Positions 7,752 through 15,562 of a DNA stretch of 43,002 bases are shown one piece after another. The DNA is from CAZUMH01 sp964621645. Its GTDB lineage: Bacteria > Zhuqueibacterota > QNDG01 > JAGLOF01. Below the pieces are notes generated by a model. The model searched no databases. It saw only the letters and a list, made by a program, of their open reading frames with translations, and had not been told where the DNA came from. Numbering within the stretch: the first letter of the stretch is position 1; the number at the start of each line of letters is the position of its first letter. The position numbers were made by a program, and so were the translations under genes. The DNA is taken from contig CAZUMH010000017.1 of NCBI GenBank assembly GCA_964621645.1, forward strand, positions 1 to 43,002, read 5' to 3'.

Positions 7752-8033
7752 TCAGCCCCAAACCCCCTGATAAATACTGATAAGTCCAAGGATTAAAAAA
7801 CCGGCGCCGGCGATGATGGTGAGCGGTTTCCGGTTGAGATAGTGCCTCAGGGCGTCCCCCACCAGGACGGCCAGCAGCGTGGCTGCCACCAGGGCCAGGG
7901 CCGCGCCGATAAACACGGAGAGCAGCGAGTGCTGCTTCTCCGAGGCGAAGAGCAGGGTGGCCAGCTGCGTCTTGTCACCCAGCTCGGAAAGAAAGACCAC
8001 CGCGAATACGGTTACGATCGTTTTCAGGTTCAT
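7752..8033 (-). CDS. Half-size GDT1/TMEM165 (UPF0016) family cation exporter
   Basis: This 93-residue protein has about three membrane segments and one copy of the family signature E-x-G-D-K-T (SELGDKTQLAT, near residues 16-26). Full-size GDT1, MneA and Mnx proteins carry two such repeats and move Mn2+ or Ca2+ out of the cytoplasm. Single-repeat versions are thought to work as dimers. Only one half gene is seen here, so a homodimer or a partner elsewhere is needed. The start has GAGGGG. It follows the cyclophilin gene on the same strand after 115 bases; I looked for an Mn2+ riboswitch in that gap and found no match. The specific metal is inference. Confidence 0.82.
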   Translation of the reverse strand: MNLKTIVTVFAVVFLSELGDKTQLATLLFASEKQHSLLSVFIGAALALVAATLLAVLVGDALRHYLNRKPLTIIAGAGFLILGLISIYQGVWG

Positions 8034-8148
8034 CGTGATTCCCCTCTGTGCCTGTATGGGTGGAGCGGATGATTACACCGGGCCCCCCAAGAGGTCCTGA
8101 CGGAACCCTTCGGAAGAGCGACAGGGAGAGTACCGCCTGTGATACACC

Positions 8149-8700
8149 TCACTCCTTTTCAGCCGGGATCAGCATCTCCTCTATGGTCGCTTTTTCGATC
8201 AGCACCGGCTTCCTGGGTTTGTGAAAGGCGATCCGGTCCGGTCCTAAAAACTGCTCATCCACCTCGACCTCCCCGATGGTTTTCAGGACATCGAATCCCT
8301 GCACCAGCTGGCCGAAGACGGTATAGCGGCCGTCCAGGTGGGGACGCTCGGCCAGGCAGATGTAAAAGGAGCTGTCCCCGCTGTAAGGATCGTTCCCCCG
8401 GGCCAGTCCCACCGCGCCCACGATATGCTTATGCTGATTGAATTCGGGCGGTACCGCATCACCCCCGCCGCCGGTCTGGATCACATGACCCTTGACGATC
8501 CGGTAGAAATCCTTCCCGTCATAAAATCCTTCGCGCACCAGTTCCTTAATATGGGCGCTGGTGACCGGCGCCTCTTCCTCAAAGAAACGGAATACCATGG
8601 CCCCGTAATTGGTCTGGAGCCTGCAGACCTCCACCTTTTTTTCTCCGGAGCAGGACAGCAGCAGCGCCAGGGCGGTCAGAAAGAACACCCATCTTTTCAT
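8149..8700 (-). CDS. Cyclophilin-type peptidyl-prolyl isomerase, lipoprotein
   Basis: This 183-residue protein begins with a lipoprotein signal peptide (lipobox LLSC), so it should act in the periplasm as a membrane-anchored prolyl isomerase for envelope protein folding. The cyclophilin core is seen in FYRIVKGHVIQTGG, VGLARGNDPYSGDSSFYI and GRYTVFGQLVQGFDVL. The usual FHR motif at the active site reads FYR here, a common bacterial variant. The start is supported by AAAAGGAG. It is divergent from the glutamine synthetase family gene and has its own well-formed promoter. Confidence 0.9.
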   Translation of the reverse strand: MKRWVFFLTALALLLSCSGEKKVEVCRLQTNYGAMVFRFFEEEAPVTSAHIKELVREGFYDGKDFYRIVKGHVIQTGGGGDAVPPEFNQHKHIVGAVGLARGNDPYSGDSSFYICLAERPHLDGRYTVFGQLVQGFDVLKTIGEVEVDEQFLGPDRIAFHKPRKPVLIEKATIEEMLIPAEKE

Positions 8701-8736
8701 GATCTCTCCTTTTCACCTGTTTTCATCCCAGGAATA

Positions 8737-8765
8737 ATTATACACAGCACTGGCCAGGAAATCAA
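8737..8765 (-). promoter_or_regulatory. Predicted promoter of the cyclophilin gene
   Basis: On the minus strand, TTGATT (8760-8765) and a perfect TATAAT (8737-8742) are separated by 17 bases. The leader before the ATG at 8700 is about 30 bases. Confidence 0.65.
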
Positions 8766-8796
8766 ACCATTTCTGCGGATAATATGAAGATTTTCA

Positions 8797-8826
8797 TTGC
8801 ATTTAGCATTGAAATTCCTATATTAT
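8797..8826 (+). promoter_or_regulatory. Predicted promoter of the glutamine synthetase family gene
   Basis: TTGCAT (8797-8802) is followed by TATATT (8819-8824, 16 bases) or TATTAT (8821-8826, 18 bases). It lies inside the longest open frame, which supports starting the protein downstream at 8916. A small hairpin (CCCGA/TCGGG, 8832-8847) follows in the leader. Confidence 0.45.
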
Positions 8827-8915
8827 CTGTCCCGATCAAAGTCGGGGGCAAGGATGGAATATTCGCTTCTGAATCGAAAAAAGAGTATTTTTTTCAGTAT
8901 ATGGAGGCTCATGGC

Positions 8916-10451
8916 ATGCAAAATTTCGCCCTGAAGAACCCGCTCTCCCAATTTCTTGACAAACCCCGGGAGGATTTCACCCGGGAGGATCTCATCAAGA
9001 TATTCATCGAAAAACAGCTGGAACGCATTACCTTTCACTACACGGCTCTGGACGGCAAATTGAAAGAACTTAAGATCCCTATTGCCAACCGCAAACAGGT
9101 CGAACGGATACTCACCAACGGGGAACGGGTGGATGGATCATCTCTTTTTCGGGGAATGGTCGACACCGCCCTCTCCGATCTCTATGTCGTTCCCGTCTAC
9201 AAAACCGCTTTCCTCAATCCTTTCGATGAAGGCAGCCTGGACTTTATCTGCCGCTATCTCAACCGGGACGGCGAGCTGGCTCCCTTCACCCTGGACAATA
9301 TCCTGCATAACGCCAATGCCGTGTTTCAGCGCAATACCGGACTGGAACTCTATGCCCTGGGAGAACTGGAATTCTTTCTCCTCAGTGAAGAACATTCTCC
9401 GCTCTATCCGGCGGTTCCGCAGCGGAGCTACCACTCCGCCGCGCCTTTTTCAAAGACCGGCGCCCTCCTGAACCAGATGATCCGCTACCTCACCCAGATC
9501 ACCGGCTCCATCAAATACGCCCACAGCGAAGTGGGACACGTGGCCAAGGTTCGCAGCAATCTGGATGAGATCAAGGGCAAGAGAGCCGAACAGCTGGAAA
9601 TCGAATTTCTTCCCACTCCCATTGAAGAAGCGGCGGATCACCTGGTGCTGGCCCGCTGGCTGGTCCGCAACATCAGTTTCCGGAACGGCTGCCTGGCCAC
9701 CTTCGCCCCCAAACTGGAAGAGGGGATCGCGGGCAACGGCTTCCACATCCACATGGCGCTGCACAAGAACGGCAAGAACATTATGACGGACAGTGACGGG
9801 AACCTCAGCCGGGAGGCAAAAAAGCTTATCGGCGGGATCTGTCACTACGCCGACACCCTGGTGGCCTTCGGCAATACCGTCTCTTCCGCCTACCTGCGCC
9901 TGGTCCCCAATCAGGAGGCTCCCACCCGGGTCTGCTGGAGCGATCTGAACAGGAGCGCCATGATCAGGGTGCCCCTGGGCTGGAACAAGAAGACGGATTT
10001 GATCCAGGCTGTCAATCCTCTCCAGAAGGAGATCGAACTGGACAACGAAAGCCGCCAGACCGTGGAGCTGCGGACTCCCGACGGCAGCGCCATCGTCCAT
10101 CTGCTGCTGGCGGGAATCACCATGGCGGCGGAATGGGGTCTGCGGCAGGAAGAATCCCTGGCGCTGGCCGAAAAATTGTACGTCACGGGCAACATCTTCC
10201 AGAATAAGCGCCTGTTGAAATCACTGCCGGCTCTGCCCAGCAGCTGTGCCGCTTCGGCCCGCATCCTGCAGAAAAAGAGGGCCCTCTACGAGAGAGAAAA
10301 TGTTTTTCCCCCCTCGGCCATCGATTACATCATCAAGCTGCTGCGGGAAGAAAATGACGAGAATCTCAACAAAACATTATTGGACCTCCCGGCCGACGAC
10401 CGTCTCTTGAAGACACGGGAGATCATGCACAAGCACCTGCACCGTCATTGA
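8916..10451 (+). CDS. Glutamine synthetase family protein
   Basis: This 511-residue protein has the glutamine synthetase catalytic barrel: LGELEFFLL (metal-ligand Glu), EVG followed later by QLEIEFLPTP, GNGFHIHMAL (the usual G-x-H-x-H) and CWSDLNRSAMIRVPLGW (nRsa.iRvP segment). Between EVG and QLE there is an insertion of roughly 20 residues rich in Lys and Arg, absent from ordinary GSI. The expected reaction is ATP-dependent amide formation with glutamate, but the insertion and unusual tail make a gamma-glutamyl-amine ligase possible too. The frame is open from 8784, but GGAGG at 8903-8907, 8 bases before the ATG at 8916, and the promoter inside the extra stretch favour this start. slyD follows after 30 bases. 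Confidence 0.82.
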   Translation: MQNFALKNPLSQFLDKPREDFTREDLIKIFIEKQLERITFHYTALDGKLKELKIPIANRKQVERILTNGERVDGSSLFRGMVDTALSDLYVVPVYKTAFLNPFDEGSLDFICRYLNRDGELAPFTLDNILHNANAVFQRNTGLELYALGELEFFLLSEEHSPLYPAVPQRSYHSAAPFSKTGALLNQMIRYLTQITGSIKYAHSEVGHVAKVRSNLDEIKGKRAEQLEIEFLPTPIEEAADHLVLARWLVRNISFRNGCLATFAPKLEEGIAGNGFHIHMALHKNGKNIMTDSDGNLSREAKKLIGGICHYADTLVAFGNTVSSAYLRLVPNQEAPTRVCWSDLNRSAMIRVPLGWNKKTDLIQAVNPLQKEIELDNESRQTVELRTPDGSAIVHLLLAGITMAAEWGLRQEESLALAEKLYVTGNIFQNKRLLKSLPALPSSCAASARILQKKRALYERENVFPPSAIDYIIKLLREENDENLNKTLLDLPADDRLLKTREIMHKHLHRH

Positions 10452-10481
10452 CGGGCCGCCCGAAAAAGAAGAGGAGTTGTT

Positions 10482-10913
10482 ATGAAACAAGCCCGGAACG
10501 GCAACACCGTCAAGGTTCACTACCGGGGAACACTTAAGGATGGAACCGAATTCGATTCTTCCCACGGTAAGGATCCCCTGACATTTACCCTGGGAAGCGG
10601 CAGTCTCATTCCCGGTTTCGAGAAAGCAGTGGACGGAATGGAAGTGGGCCAGGAAAAGACCGTTGAAATTCCCGCCGCGGAAGCCTACGGCCAGCCCGAT
10701 GAGGACCTCTTCCTGGAATTCGACCGGGATCAATTCCCTCCGGAGATTAACCTGGAGGTCGGCCAGCACTTCCGTTTCGAAACCGATCAGGGGACGGCCC
10801 AGATTCTGAGGGTAATCCAGATCATCGGCGATCGGGTGCTGGTGGACGGCAACCATCCTCTGGCCGGAGAGGATCTGACCTTCAGCATCCGGCTCGAGGA
10901 AATCATTTCCTGA
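10482..10913 (+). CDS. slyD: FKBP-type peptidyl-prolyl isomerase, SlyD-like
   Basis: This 143-residue protein has the FKBP strand VKVHYRGTLKDGTEFDSS, the LIPGFEKAVDGMEVGQEKTVEIP core, and then an inserted-flap (IF) chaperone domain from about residue 70 to 125. That order is diagnostic of SlyD-type isomerases, which are cytoplasmic prolyl isomerases and chaperones. The metal-binding His/Cys tail of E. coli SlyD is absent. It follows the glutamine synthetase family gene closely (GAGGAG before the start), so they are probably co-transcribed. The unit ends at the terminator at 10937-10965. Confidence 0.9.
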   Translation: MKQARNGNTVKVHYRGTLKDGTEFDSSHGKDPLTFTLGSGSLIPGFEKAVDGMEVGQEKTVEIPAAEAYGQPDEDLFLEFDRDQFPPEINLEVGQHFRFETDQGTAQILRVIQIIGDRVLVDGNHPLAGEDLTFSIRLEEIIS

Positions 10914-10936
10914 CAGGAGGATGGGAAAAGAGCATT

Positions 10937-10965
10937 AAAAAACCCCGCTTACGGCGGGGTTTTTT
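10937..10965. terminator. Bidirectional intrinsic terminator between slyD and cdd
   Basis: AAAAAACCCCGC and GCGGGGTTTTTT form a strong hairpin with a 5-base loop and T-runs on both strands. It fits the end of the convergent slyD (+) and cdd (-) transcripts. Confidence 0.9.
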
Positions 10966-10987
10966 GTTTGTATGCCCGGGGGCAAAA

Positions 10988-11413
10988 TCAGGGAGCGTCG
11001 TCCGGCAGCCGGAAGGGCCGGGGAAAGAGCGCGCCCAGTGTTGTCTTTTTGATGACGCCTTCCCCTCCTGGATAATAGATGACGAGATTCTTGTCGGCAA
11101 ATTCCGCTAATACCTGCAGGCAGGCTCCGCAGGGCAGCACTTCACCTGCGGCTGATGAAGCAAGGGCCAGAGCTTCGATGCGGGTCTCCCCCTCGCATAC
11201 GGCCGTGAAGACCGCGACTCGTTCGGCGCAGACGGACAGTCCGTATGAAACATTTTCGACGTTGCAGCCACTGTAGATCCTGCCGCTTCCAGCCCGCACC
11301 GCCGCTCCCACATTAAAGGAGGAATAGGGGGCATGGGCCCGTTTCAGCGCCTCTTCCGCCTGACGGTAGAGGGAGAGTCCCCCCGCGTCAATGTCTGCTC
11401 CTTTATCGGCCAT
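10988..11413 (-). CDS. cdd: Cytidine deaminase
   Basis: This homotetrameric-size (141-residue) enzyme of pyrimidine salvage deaminates cytidine and deoxycytidine to uridine forms. The catalytic zinc sites are visible: C-A-E in SVCAERVAV (about residue 60) and P-C-G-A-C in VLPCGACLQV (about 95). The substrate-binding YSSFNVGAA and GCNVENVSYG segments are also present. A GTG nine bases upstream is in frame, but AGGAG lies 8 bases before the ATG at 11413, so I use that start. It follows ssb after 26 bases on the same strand and is probably read from the ssb promoter. Confidence 0.94.
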   Translation of the reverse strand: MADKGADIDAGGLSLYRQAEEALKRAHAPYSSFNVGAAVRAGSGRIYSGCNVENVSYGLSVCAERVAVFTAVCEGETRIEALALASSAAGEVLPCGACLQVLAEFADKNLVIYYPGGEGVIKKTTLGALFPRPFRLPDDAP

Positions 11414-11439
11414 GGTGGGCACTCCTGCCGCCTGTGTGA

Positions 11440-11868
11440 TTAGAAGGGCAGATCTTCCTCGCTCTCTGGAGCGTCCGTATCGGGAGCGTCGGGAATGTTG
11501 GCGCCGCCAGAAGAACCGCTTTCGCCCTTGCCGCCCAGCATTTCCATATCAGATGCCACCACCTCGGTGATGTATTTCTTTACGCCGTTGGCGTCTTCAT
11601 AGGACCTGGTCTGTAGTCTTCCCTCCAGATAGACGGAACTTCCCTTTTTCAACCATTCTCCCATCACCTCGGCCAGCTTGCCCCAGGCCACAACCCGGTG
11701 CCAGTCGGTTCTCTCCTGGTTCTTGCCGTCCTGATCTTTCCAGTAGGAGTTAGTCGCCAGGTTGAATGTGGCGTTGGCCTTACCGGTTTGCGAATACCTC
11801 AGCTCCGGATCAGCCCCAAGTCTGCCGACCAGGATGACTTTATTGACGGTTCCTCTTCCTCGTGACAT
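11440..11868 (-). CDS. ssb: Single-stranded DNA-binding protein
   Basis: This 142-residue SSB has an N-terminal OB fold (NKVILVGRLGADPELRY, NLATNSYWKDQDG, DWHRVVAWGKLAE, GSSVYLEGRLQTRSYED), a short Gly/Ser/Asp linker and the conserved acidic tip ESEEDLPF. That tip docks partner proteins such as RecO, PriA and exonuclease I. It coats single-stranded DNA in replication and repair. The start has AAAGGAGG. There is a textbook promoter just upstream, so ssb-cdd is probably independent of the long bioY-headed series before it. Confidence 0.96.
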   Translation of the reverse strand: MSRGRGTVNKVILVGRLGADPELRYSQTGKANATFNLATNSYWKDQDGKNQERTDWHRVVAWGKLAEVMGEWLKKGSSVYLEGRLQTRSYEDANGVKKYITEVVASDMEMLGGKGESGSSGGANIPDAPDTDAPESEEDLPF

Positions 11869-11902
11869 GCAATCCTCCTTTTATTAATAATTAATTTTCC
11901 AT

Positions 11903-11931
11903 AAAATACGACAGTCTGCTCCCCATGTCAA
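11903..11931 (-). promoter_or_regulatory. Strong predicted promoter of ssb-cdd
   Basis: On the minus strand, the consensus TTGACA (11926-11931) is followed after 17 bases by TATTTT (11903-11908). The leader to the ssb ATG is about 30 bases. Confidence 0.75.
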
Positions 11932-11964
11932 TGCGGAGTTGTTTACAAAAATTCGTGGCTTCCT

Positions 11965-12861
11965 CTACATAAAGTTATAGGTCAGCCCCACCGAGGCAAG
12001 TTCCCGCATCTGCATTTTGTCCAGCACATCCCGGTCGTATTTGAGAATGACGTTAAGGCTCACGATCAGATACTTGTTAAGGTGGGCCGTAAAATAGGTG
12101 TCCCAGTCAACATCGATGACCGTCAGATGCTCAAAGGCGGAAAACAGGACCAGTTTCGAGGTTACTTTTACCTTGGTGGATATCTTGGAATCCAGATTCG
12201 AGTTCAGGTCGATGCCGTTTTCAAACTTGAATTTCTCGACCTTCTCCGTCGCCGGATTATCGCTGTACTGGTTGAAGTTCCGGGTGATTGTCTGTTTCAA
12301 TCCCACCCCCAGACGGGTCCGCAAAATAGAATTCACCTTCACTACCGCGCCGAGACTCTGGGTCAGGTAGACGGGATCCCAGAAGTTGGATTTGGCCAGC
12401 GGCGGATCCTTTTTATAATCGTACCCCGTGGCGAACTGGGTCAGGATTCCCACACCGAATTCGGGATTGACGTACTTGTTGGTTCTGCAGGCCAGGGAGG
12501 CATCCAGGTCGATGCGGTCAACGACATTGCGGACATTCTTACCTTCCTGCTTTGCCTGGCTGAACTGAAGTGTCCCCTGAATATTGTAATCCCACTTGCC
12601 GTCATTCCTCCTGAACTTGCCGTCCAGACGGCTGTTCCAGGTTATGGTGTTTTCACCACCCTTGGCCCAGTTGGTAAAGCCGGTCTGGGTAAAGGTCACC
12701 GCGCCGATTACGCTCTTCTTCCATGTTACCGGGGGCTTCTCTTTCACTTCCGTCGAATCGGTATCGATCAGATCGACCTTCTGGTAGTTAGCCCATGCCG
12801 CGGACAGGGCTCCCAGGGCCAGCAAAAAGCCGCCGAATAGATGTTTCCTTCTCATTTTCAT
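11965..12861 (-). CDS. DUF3078-type outer-membrane beta-barrel protein
   Basis: This 298-residue protein has an N-terminal signal peptide (MKMRRKHLFGGFLLALGAL..., cleaved after AWA) followed by alternating hydrophobic/polar strands. The TGFTNWAKGGENTITWNSRLDG segment is typical of DUF3078 proteins of Bacteroidetes and relatives. The C-terminal strand ends in Phe-Met (LTYNFM), as in many outer-membrane barrels. The function is unknown. I use the ATG at 12861, 10 bases after the glyQS stop and preceded by GAGGATCA, since the signal peptide starts there; a longer frame would run into glyQS. It is the last gene of the bioY-headed series. Confidence 0.8.
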   Translation of the reverse strand: MKMRRKHLFGGFLLALGALSAAWANYQKVDLIDTDSTEVKEKPPVTWKKSVIGAVTFTQTGFTNWAKGGENTITWNSRLDGKFRRNDGKWDYNIQGTLQFSQAKQEGKNVRNVVDRIDLDASLACRTNKYVNPEFGVGILTQFATGYDYKKDPPLAKSNFWDPVYLTQSLGAVVKVNSILRTRLGVGLKQTITRNFNQYSDNPATEKVEKFKFENGIDLNSNLDSKISTKVKVTSKLVLFSAFEHLTVIDVDWDTYFTAHLNKYLIVSLNVILKYDRDVLDKMQMRELASVGLTYNFM

Positions 12862-12871
12862 CCGTTGATCC

Positions 12872-14200
12872 TCATTCTCCCGTGCGTATTTTTTTCTCCA
12901 GTTCATGACCCAGCCCGGCAATGGGGAGCCGTTCCTGTTCCATGCTGTCTCGATCCCGCAATGTCACTGTGTCGTCCTGGAGCGATTGGGAATCAACCGT
13001 AATACAGAAAGGCGTTCCAGCTTCATCCTGCCGGCGATAACGCCTGCCAACGGCACCGGTTTCATCATAAAAAACGTTGAACAATTTTTTCAATTCCTGG
13101 TGAATCTTTCTTGCCATTTCAGGCATGCCGTCTTTTTTAACCAGGGGAAAAACAGCGGCTTTTACCGGCGCGACATGAGGAGCCAGCCGCAGGACCGTGC
13201 GGGTCTCGTTTTCCAGCTCCTCTTCCGCATAGCCGTCCACCAGGCAGGTAAGCAGGGTTCGATCCACCCCCGCCGAGGTTTCCACAATATAGGGAATGAA
13301 CCGTTCCCGGTTGACATCATCAAAATAGGTCAGATCTTTGCCGGAATATTCCTGATGGCGGGTAAGGTCGAAATCGGTTCTGTTGTGAATCCCCTCCAGC
13401 TCTTTCCAGCCGATGGGATAGTTGTACTGGATATCGAAAGCGGCCTTGGCGTAGTGGGCCAGCTCGTCCCCCTGATGCTCATGGAAGCGCAGATTCTCCT
13501 GCCGAATGCCCAGGGCCCGATACCAGTTTTTGCGTTTCTCCTTCCACTCCTCAAAGGCTTCCTGGTCGTTCCCAGGTTTGACAAAGTACTGCATCTCCAT
13601 TTGTTCAAACTCGCGGGTGCGGAAGACGAAATTCCCGGGGGTTATTTCGTTGCGAAAGGCTTTGCCGATCTGAGCGATTCCGAAGGGAATCTTCTGCCTG
13701 GATGTCTCCAGCACGTTCTTGTAGTTCACGTAGATGCCCTGGGCCGTTTCGGGCCGAAGATAAATCTGGGAGCTGCTGTCCTCGACCGGTCCCATATTCG
13801 TCTTGAACATCAAGTTGAACTGTCTGGCCTCGGTGAGAGATCCCTTGTTGCCGCATTTGGGGCATTGACGGATCTTCAGCTTTTCAGGGTCGATCTCATC
13901 CTCCCGGAATCGCTGTTTACAGACTTTGCAGTCCACCAGGGGATCGGTGAACCCGGCCACATGACCCGACGCCTCCCAGACCTTTGGGTGCATCAGTATG
14001 GCCGCGTCCAGGCCCACTACGTTATCATTGTCATAGACCATGGACTTCCACCAGAAGGCCTTGACGTTGTTCTTCAGTTCTACCCCCAGGGGGCCGTAGT
14101 CATAGCAGGCGTTGATGCCGCCGTAGATACCGCTGGACTGAAAGATAAATCCCCGTCTCTTACAGAGAGAGACGATCTTCTCCATGCTTACAGACAACAT
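12872..14200 (-). CDS. glyQS: Glycyl-tRNA synthetase, dimeric (alpha2) class II type
   Basis: This 442-residue enzyme charges tRNA-Gly. It is the single-chain alpha2 form, not the alpha2beta2 form. Visible are the N-terminal RRGFIFQSSGIYGG, a zinc-type knuckle (CKVCKQRF...CPKCGNKG), motif 2 (FRNEITPGNFVFRTREFEQME), motif 3 (SAGVDRTLLTCLVD) and a C-terminal anticodon-binding domain (APVKAAVFPLVKKDG to the end). AAAGGAGG stands only two bases from the ATG at 14200, so the TTG codon that follows or the ATG at 14185 could be the real start. It lies 15 bases after the tlpA-like gene. Confidence 0.95.
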   Translation of the reverse strand: MLSVSMEKIVSLCKRRGFIFQSSGIYGGINACYDYGPLGVELKNNVKAFWWKSMVYDNDNVVGLDAAILMHPKVWEASGHVAGFTDPLVDCKVCKQRFREDEIDPEKLKIRQCPKCGNKGSLTEARQFNLMFKTNMGPVEDSSSQIYLRPETAQGIYVNYKNVLETSRQKIPFGIAQIGKAFRNEITPGNFVFRTREFEQMEMQYFVKPGNDQEAFEEWKEKRKNWYRALGIRQENLRFHEHQGDELAHYAKAAFDIQYNYPIGWKELEGIHNRTDFDLTRHQEYSGKDLTYFDDVNRERFIPYIVETSAGVDRTLLTCLVDGYAEEELENETRTVLRLAPHVAPVKAAVFPLVKKDGMPEMARKIHQELKKLFNVFYDETGAVGRRYRRQDEAGTPFCITVDSQSLQDDTVTLRDRDSMEQERLPIAGLGHELEKKIRTGE

Positions 14201-14215
14201 ATCCTCCTTTGGTTC

Positions 14216-14755
14216 TTATTTGCCGCTCTCTGCCGGTTTTTCAGCCAGCGCCTTCTCAATGGCCGACAGCAGTTTTCCAAACTCTTCTTCCGTGTAACCC
14301 GTGGACTGATAAATGATCGTTCCCTCCCGGTCGAGCAGGACATTGCGGGGAATGTTCTGGGTGGCGAATTTACTAAATATCTTCCGCTCCGGATCGGGGG
14401 CCACGGGGAAGGAGAGGTGCCGCTCATCCCGGAACGATCTCACTTTCTCGGCCGTCTCCTCCCGTCCCAGAGAGACAAGGTAAAAATCCTTCTTTGCGAA
14501 TTTCTTCCAGACCTTCTCCTCCAGTTGGGGCATCTCGGCCTTGCAGGGGGGGCACCAGGTGGCGAAAAAATTCAGGAGAACTACCCTGCCCTGCAAGTCG
14601 GCGATATCCATTGTCTTTCCATCCAGGGGAGTGAAAGAGAAGTCGGGGACGATCTGACCGACTGTGGTGACAGTGGTGCTGTCGGTCTGGGCCGGGCAGA
14701 CGCCGCTTGCCATGATAATGGTAATCAAGAGGATGACGGAAAGTCGGGTTTTCAT
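14216..14755 (-). CDS. TlpA-like periplasmic thioredoxin-fold oxidoreductase
   Basis: This 179-residue protein has a signal peptide (MKTRLSVILLITIIMASG...) and a thioredoxin fold with the redox centre WCPPCK in FFATWCPPCKAEMPQLEE, followed by IPRNVLLDREGTIIY containing the cis-proline region. It belongs to the AhpC/TSA-Redoxin group (TlpA/ResA-like), which reduces periplasmic disulfides, for example in cytochrome c maturation. No cytochrome maturation genes are present here. The start is 3 bases past the recO stop and is supported by AAGGAAGG, so the pair is probably translationally coupled. Confidence 0.88.
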   Translation of the reverse strand: MKTRLSVILLITIIMASGVCPAQTDSTTVTTVGQIVPDFSFTPLDGKTMDIADLQGRVVLLNFFATWCPPCKAEMPQLEEKVWKKFAKKDFYLVSLGREETAEKVRSFRDERHLSFPVAPDPERKIFSKFATQNIPRNVLLDREGTIIYQSTGYTEEEFGKLLSAIEKALAEKPAESGK

Positions 14756-14757
14756 AA

Positions 14758-15558
14758 TTACATCCTTCCTTCTGCTTGGGTGTTTGTCAACTGCTGCTCA
14801 GTGTGCTGGCAGCGATAGTAGATGTCCAGTGACTTAAGCGGTTTCAAATGATCGATATGCGAGCGCAGATAAAAATCAAAGGTCTTTCGGATTTCTTCTT
14901 TCTGGGCCGGAGAGGGATCCAGGGCCGCCGACTCGTTCTGTTCGCTGTTCTGCAGCCAGTAGAGGACCTCGAGCGTTTCACCGGAAAGAGCAAGTCCGCC
15001 CAGGTGAGCGCCGCAGGAGCGGCAGACCAGCCCCCCGCTGCTGGGGTGCAGATACCCTCCCGCCGCCCGCAGGGAAGAGGAACACTTAAGACAGGAATCC
15101 CAGGTGGGCCGGTACCCCATCAGGTCCACGAACCGGTTTTCAAAATACCAGAATAATCCCTCTGTAAAGCCGCAGCCCTCGTTTATGAGCTCCAGGGTTC
15201 CCGTCAGGAGATCATAGACCTGCGGGTAGGCCTCTTCACCGGCCACCGCTTTGTCCACCAGTTCCGCCGCGGCCAGAGCCAGGCTCGTCTTTTCCAGATC
15301 CCCGATAATGCTGAGATGGGGATCGATAAGGTCGAGCTTGCTCAGGGTTTGCAGGTCACGGTTGGGCTTGTCATAATATATTACTGAGATTAGGGAAAGC
15401 GGCTCCAGGCAGCCCTTGAAGGGGCTTTTAAGATTTCTGGCGCCTTTGGCCACCACCCGCACCTTGCCATATTCCCTGGTATAAAGCTGGACTATCAGGG
15501 ACGTCTCGCTCAGTTTCCAGGTCTTAAGAACGACCGCCTTGCTCGTTATCAGGGCCAT
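14758..15558 (-). CDS. recO: DNA repair protein RecO
   Basis: This 266-residue protein helps load RecA onto SSB-coated DNA in the RecFOR pathway. The N-terminal OB fold is seen in SKAVVLKTWKLSETSLIVQLYTREYGKVRVVAKGAR. A central helical domain follows, then a zinc knuckle CLKCSSS...CRSCG in the C-terminal half. The length is normal for the family. It sits 4 bases after mgtE and 3 before the tlpA-like gene in the long minus-strand series. Its partner ssb is encoded nearby. Confidence 0.92.
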   Translation of the reverse strand: MALITSKAVVLKTWKLSETSLIVQLYTREYGKVRVVAKGARNLKSPFKGCLEPLSLISVIYYDKPNRDLQTLSKLDLIDPHLSIIGDLEKTSLALAAAELVDKAVAGEEAYPQVYDLLTGTLELINEGCGFTEGLFWYFENRFVDLMGYRPTWDSCLKCSSSLRAAGGYLHPSSGGLVCRSCGAHLGGLALSGETLEVLYWLQNSEQNESAALDPSPAQKEEIRKTFDFYLRSHIDHLKPLKSLDIYYRCQHTEQQLTNTQAEGRM

Positions 15559-15562
15559 TATA

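Noticed and set aside
8034..8148. Mn2+ (yybP-ykoY) riboswitch in front of the GDT1-family gene
   Set aside because: The gap contains short hairpins and a CCGTCAGGA stretch, but the conserved GGGGAGUAGC and CCGUCAAC elements are not present in the right order on the minus strand.
8784..8915. 44-residue N-terminal extension of the glutamine synthetase family protein
   Set aside because: It contains the predicted promoter and a leader hairpin. The ATG at 8916 has GGAGG at ideal spacing.
12905..14818. 637-codon open frame on the plus strand opposite glyQS and tlpA
   Set aside because: It is the antisense shadow of strongly recognisable genes in GC-biased codons. It has no family resemblance or ribosome binding site.
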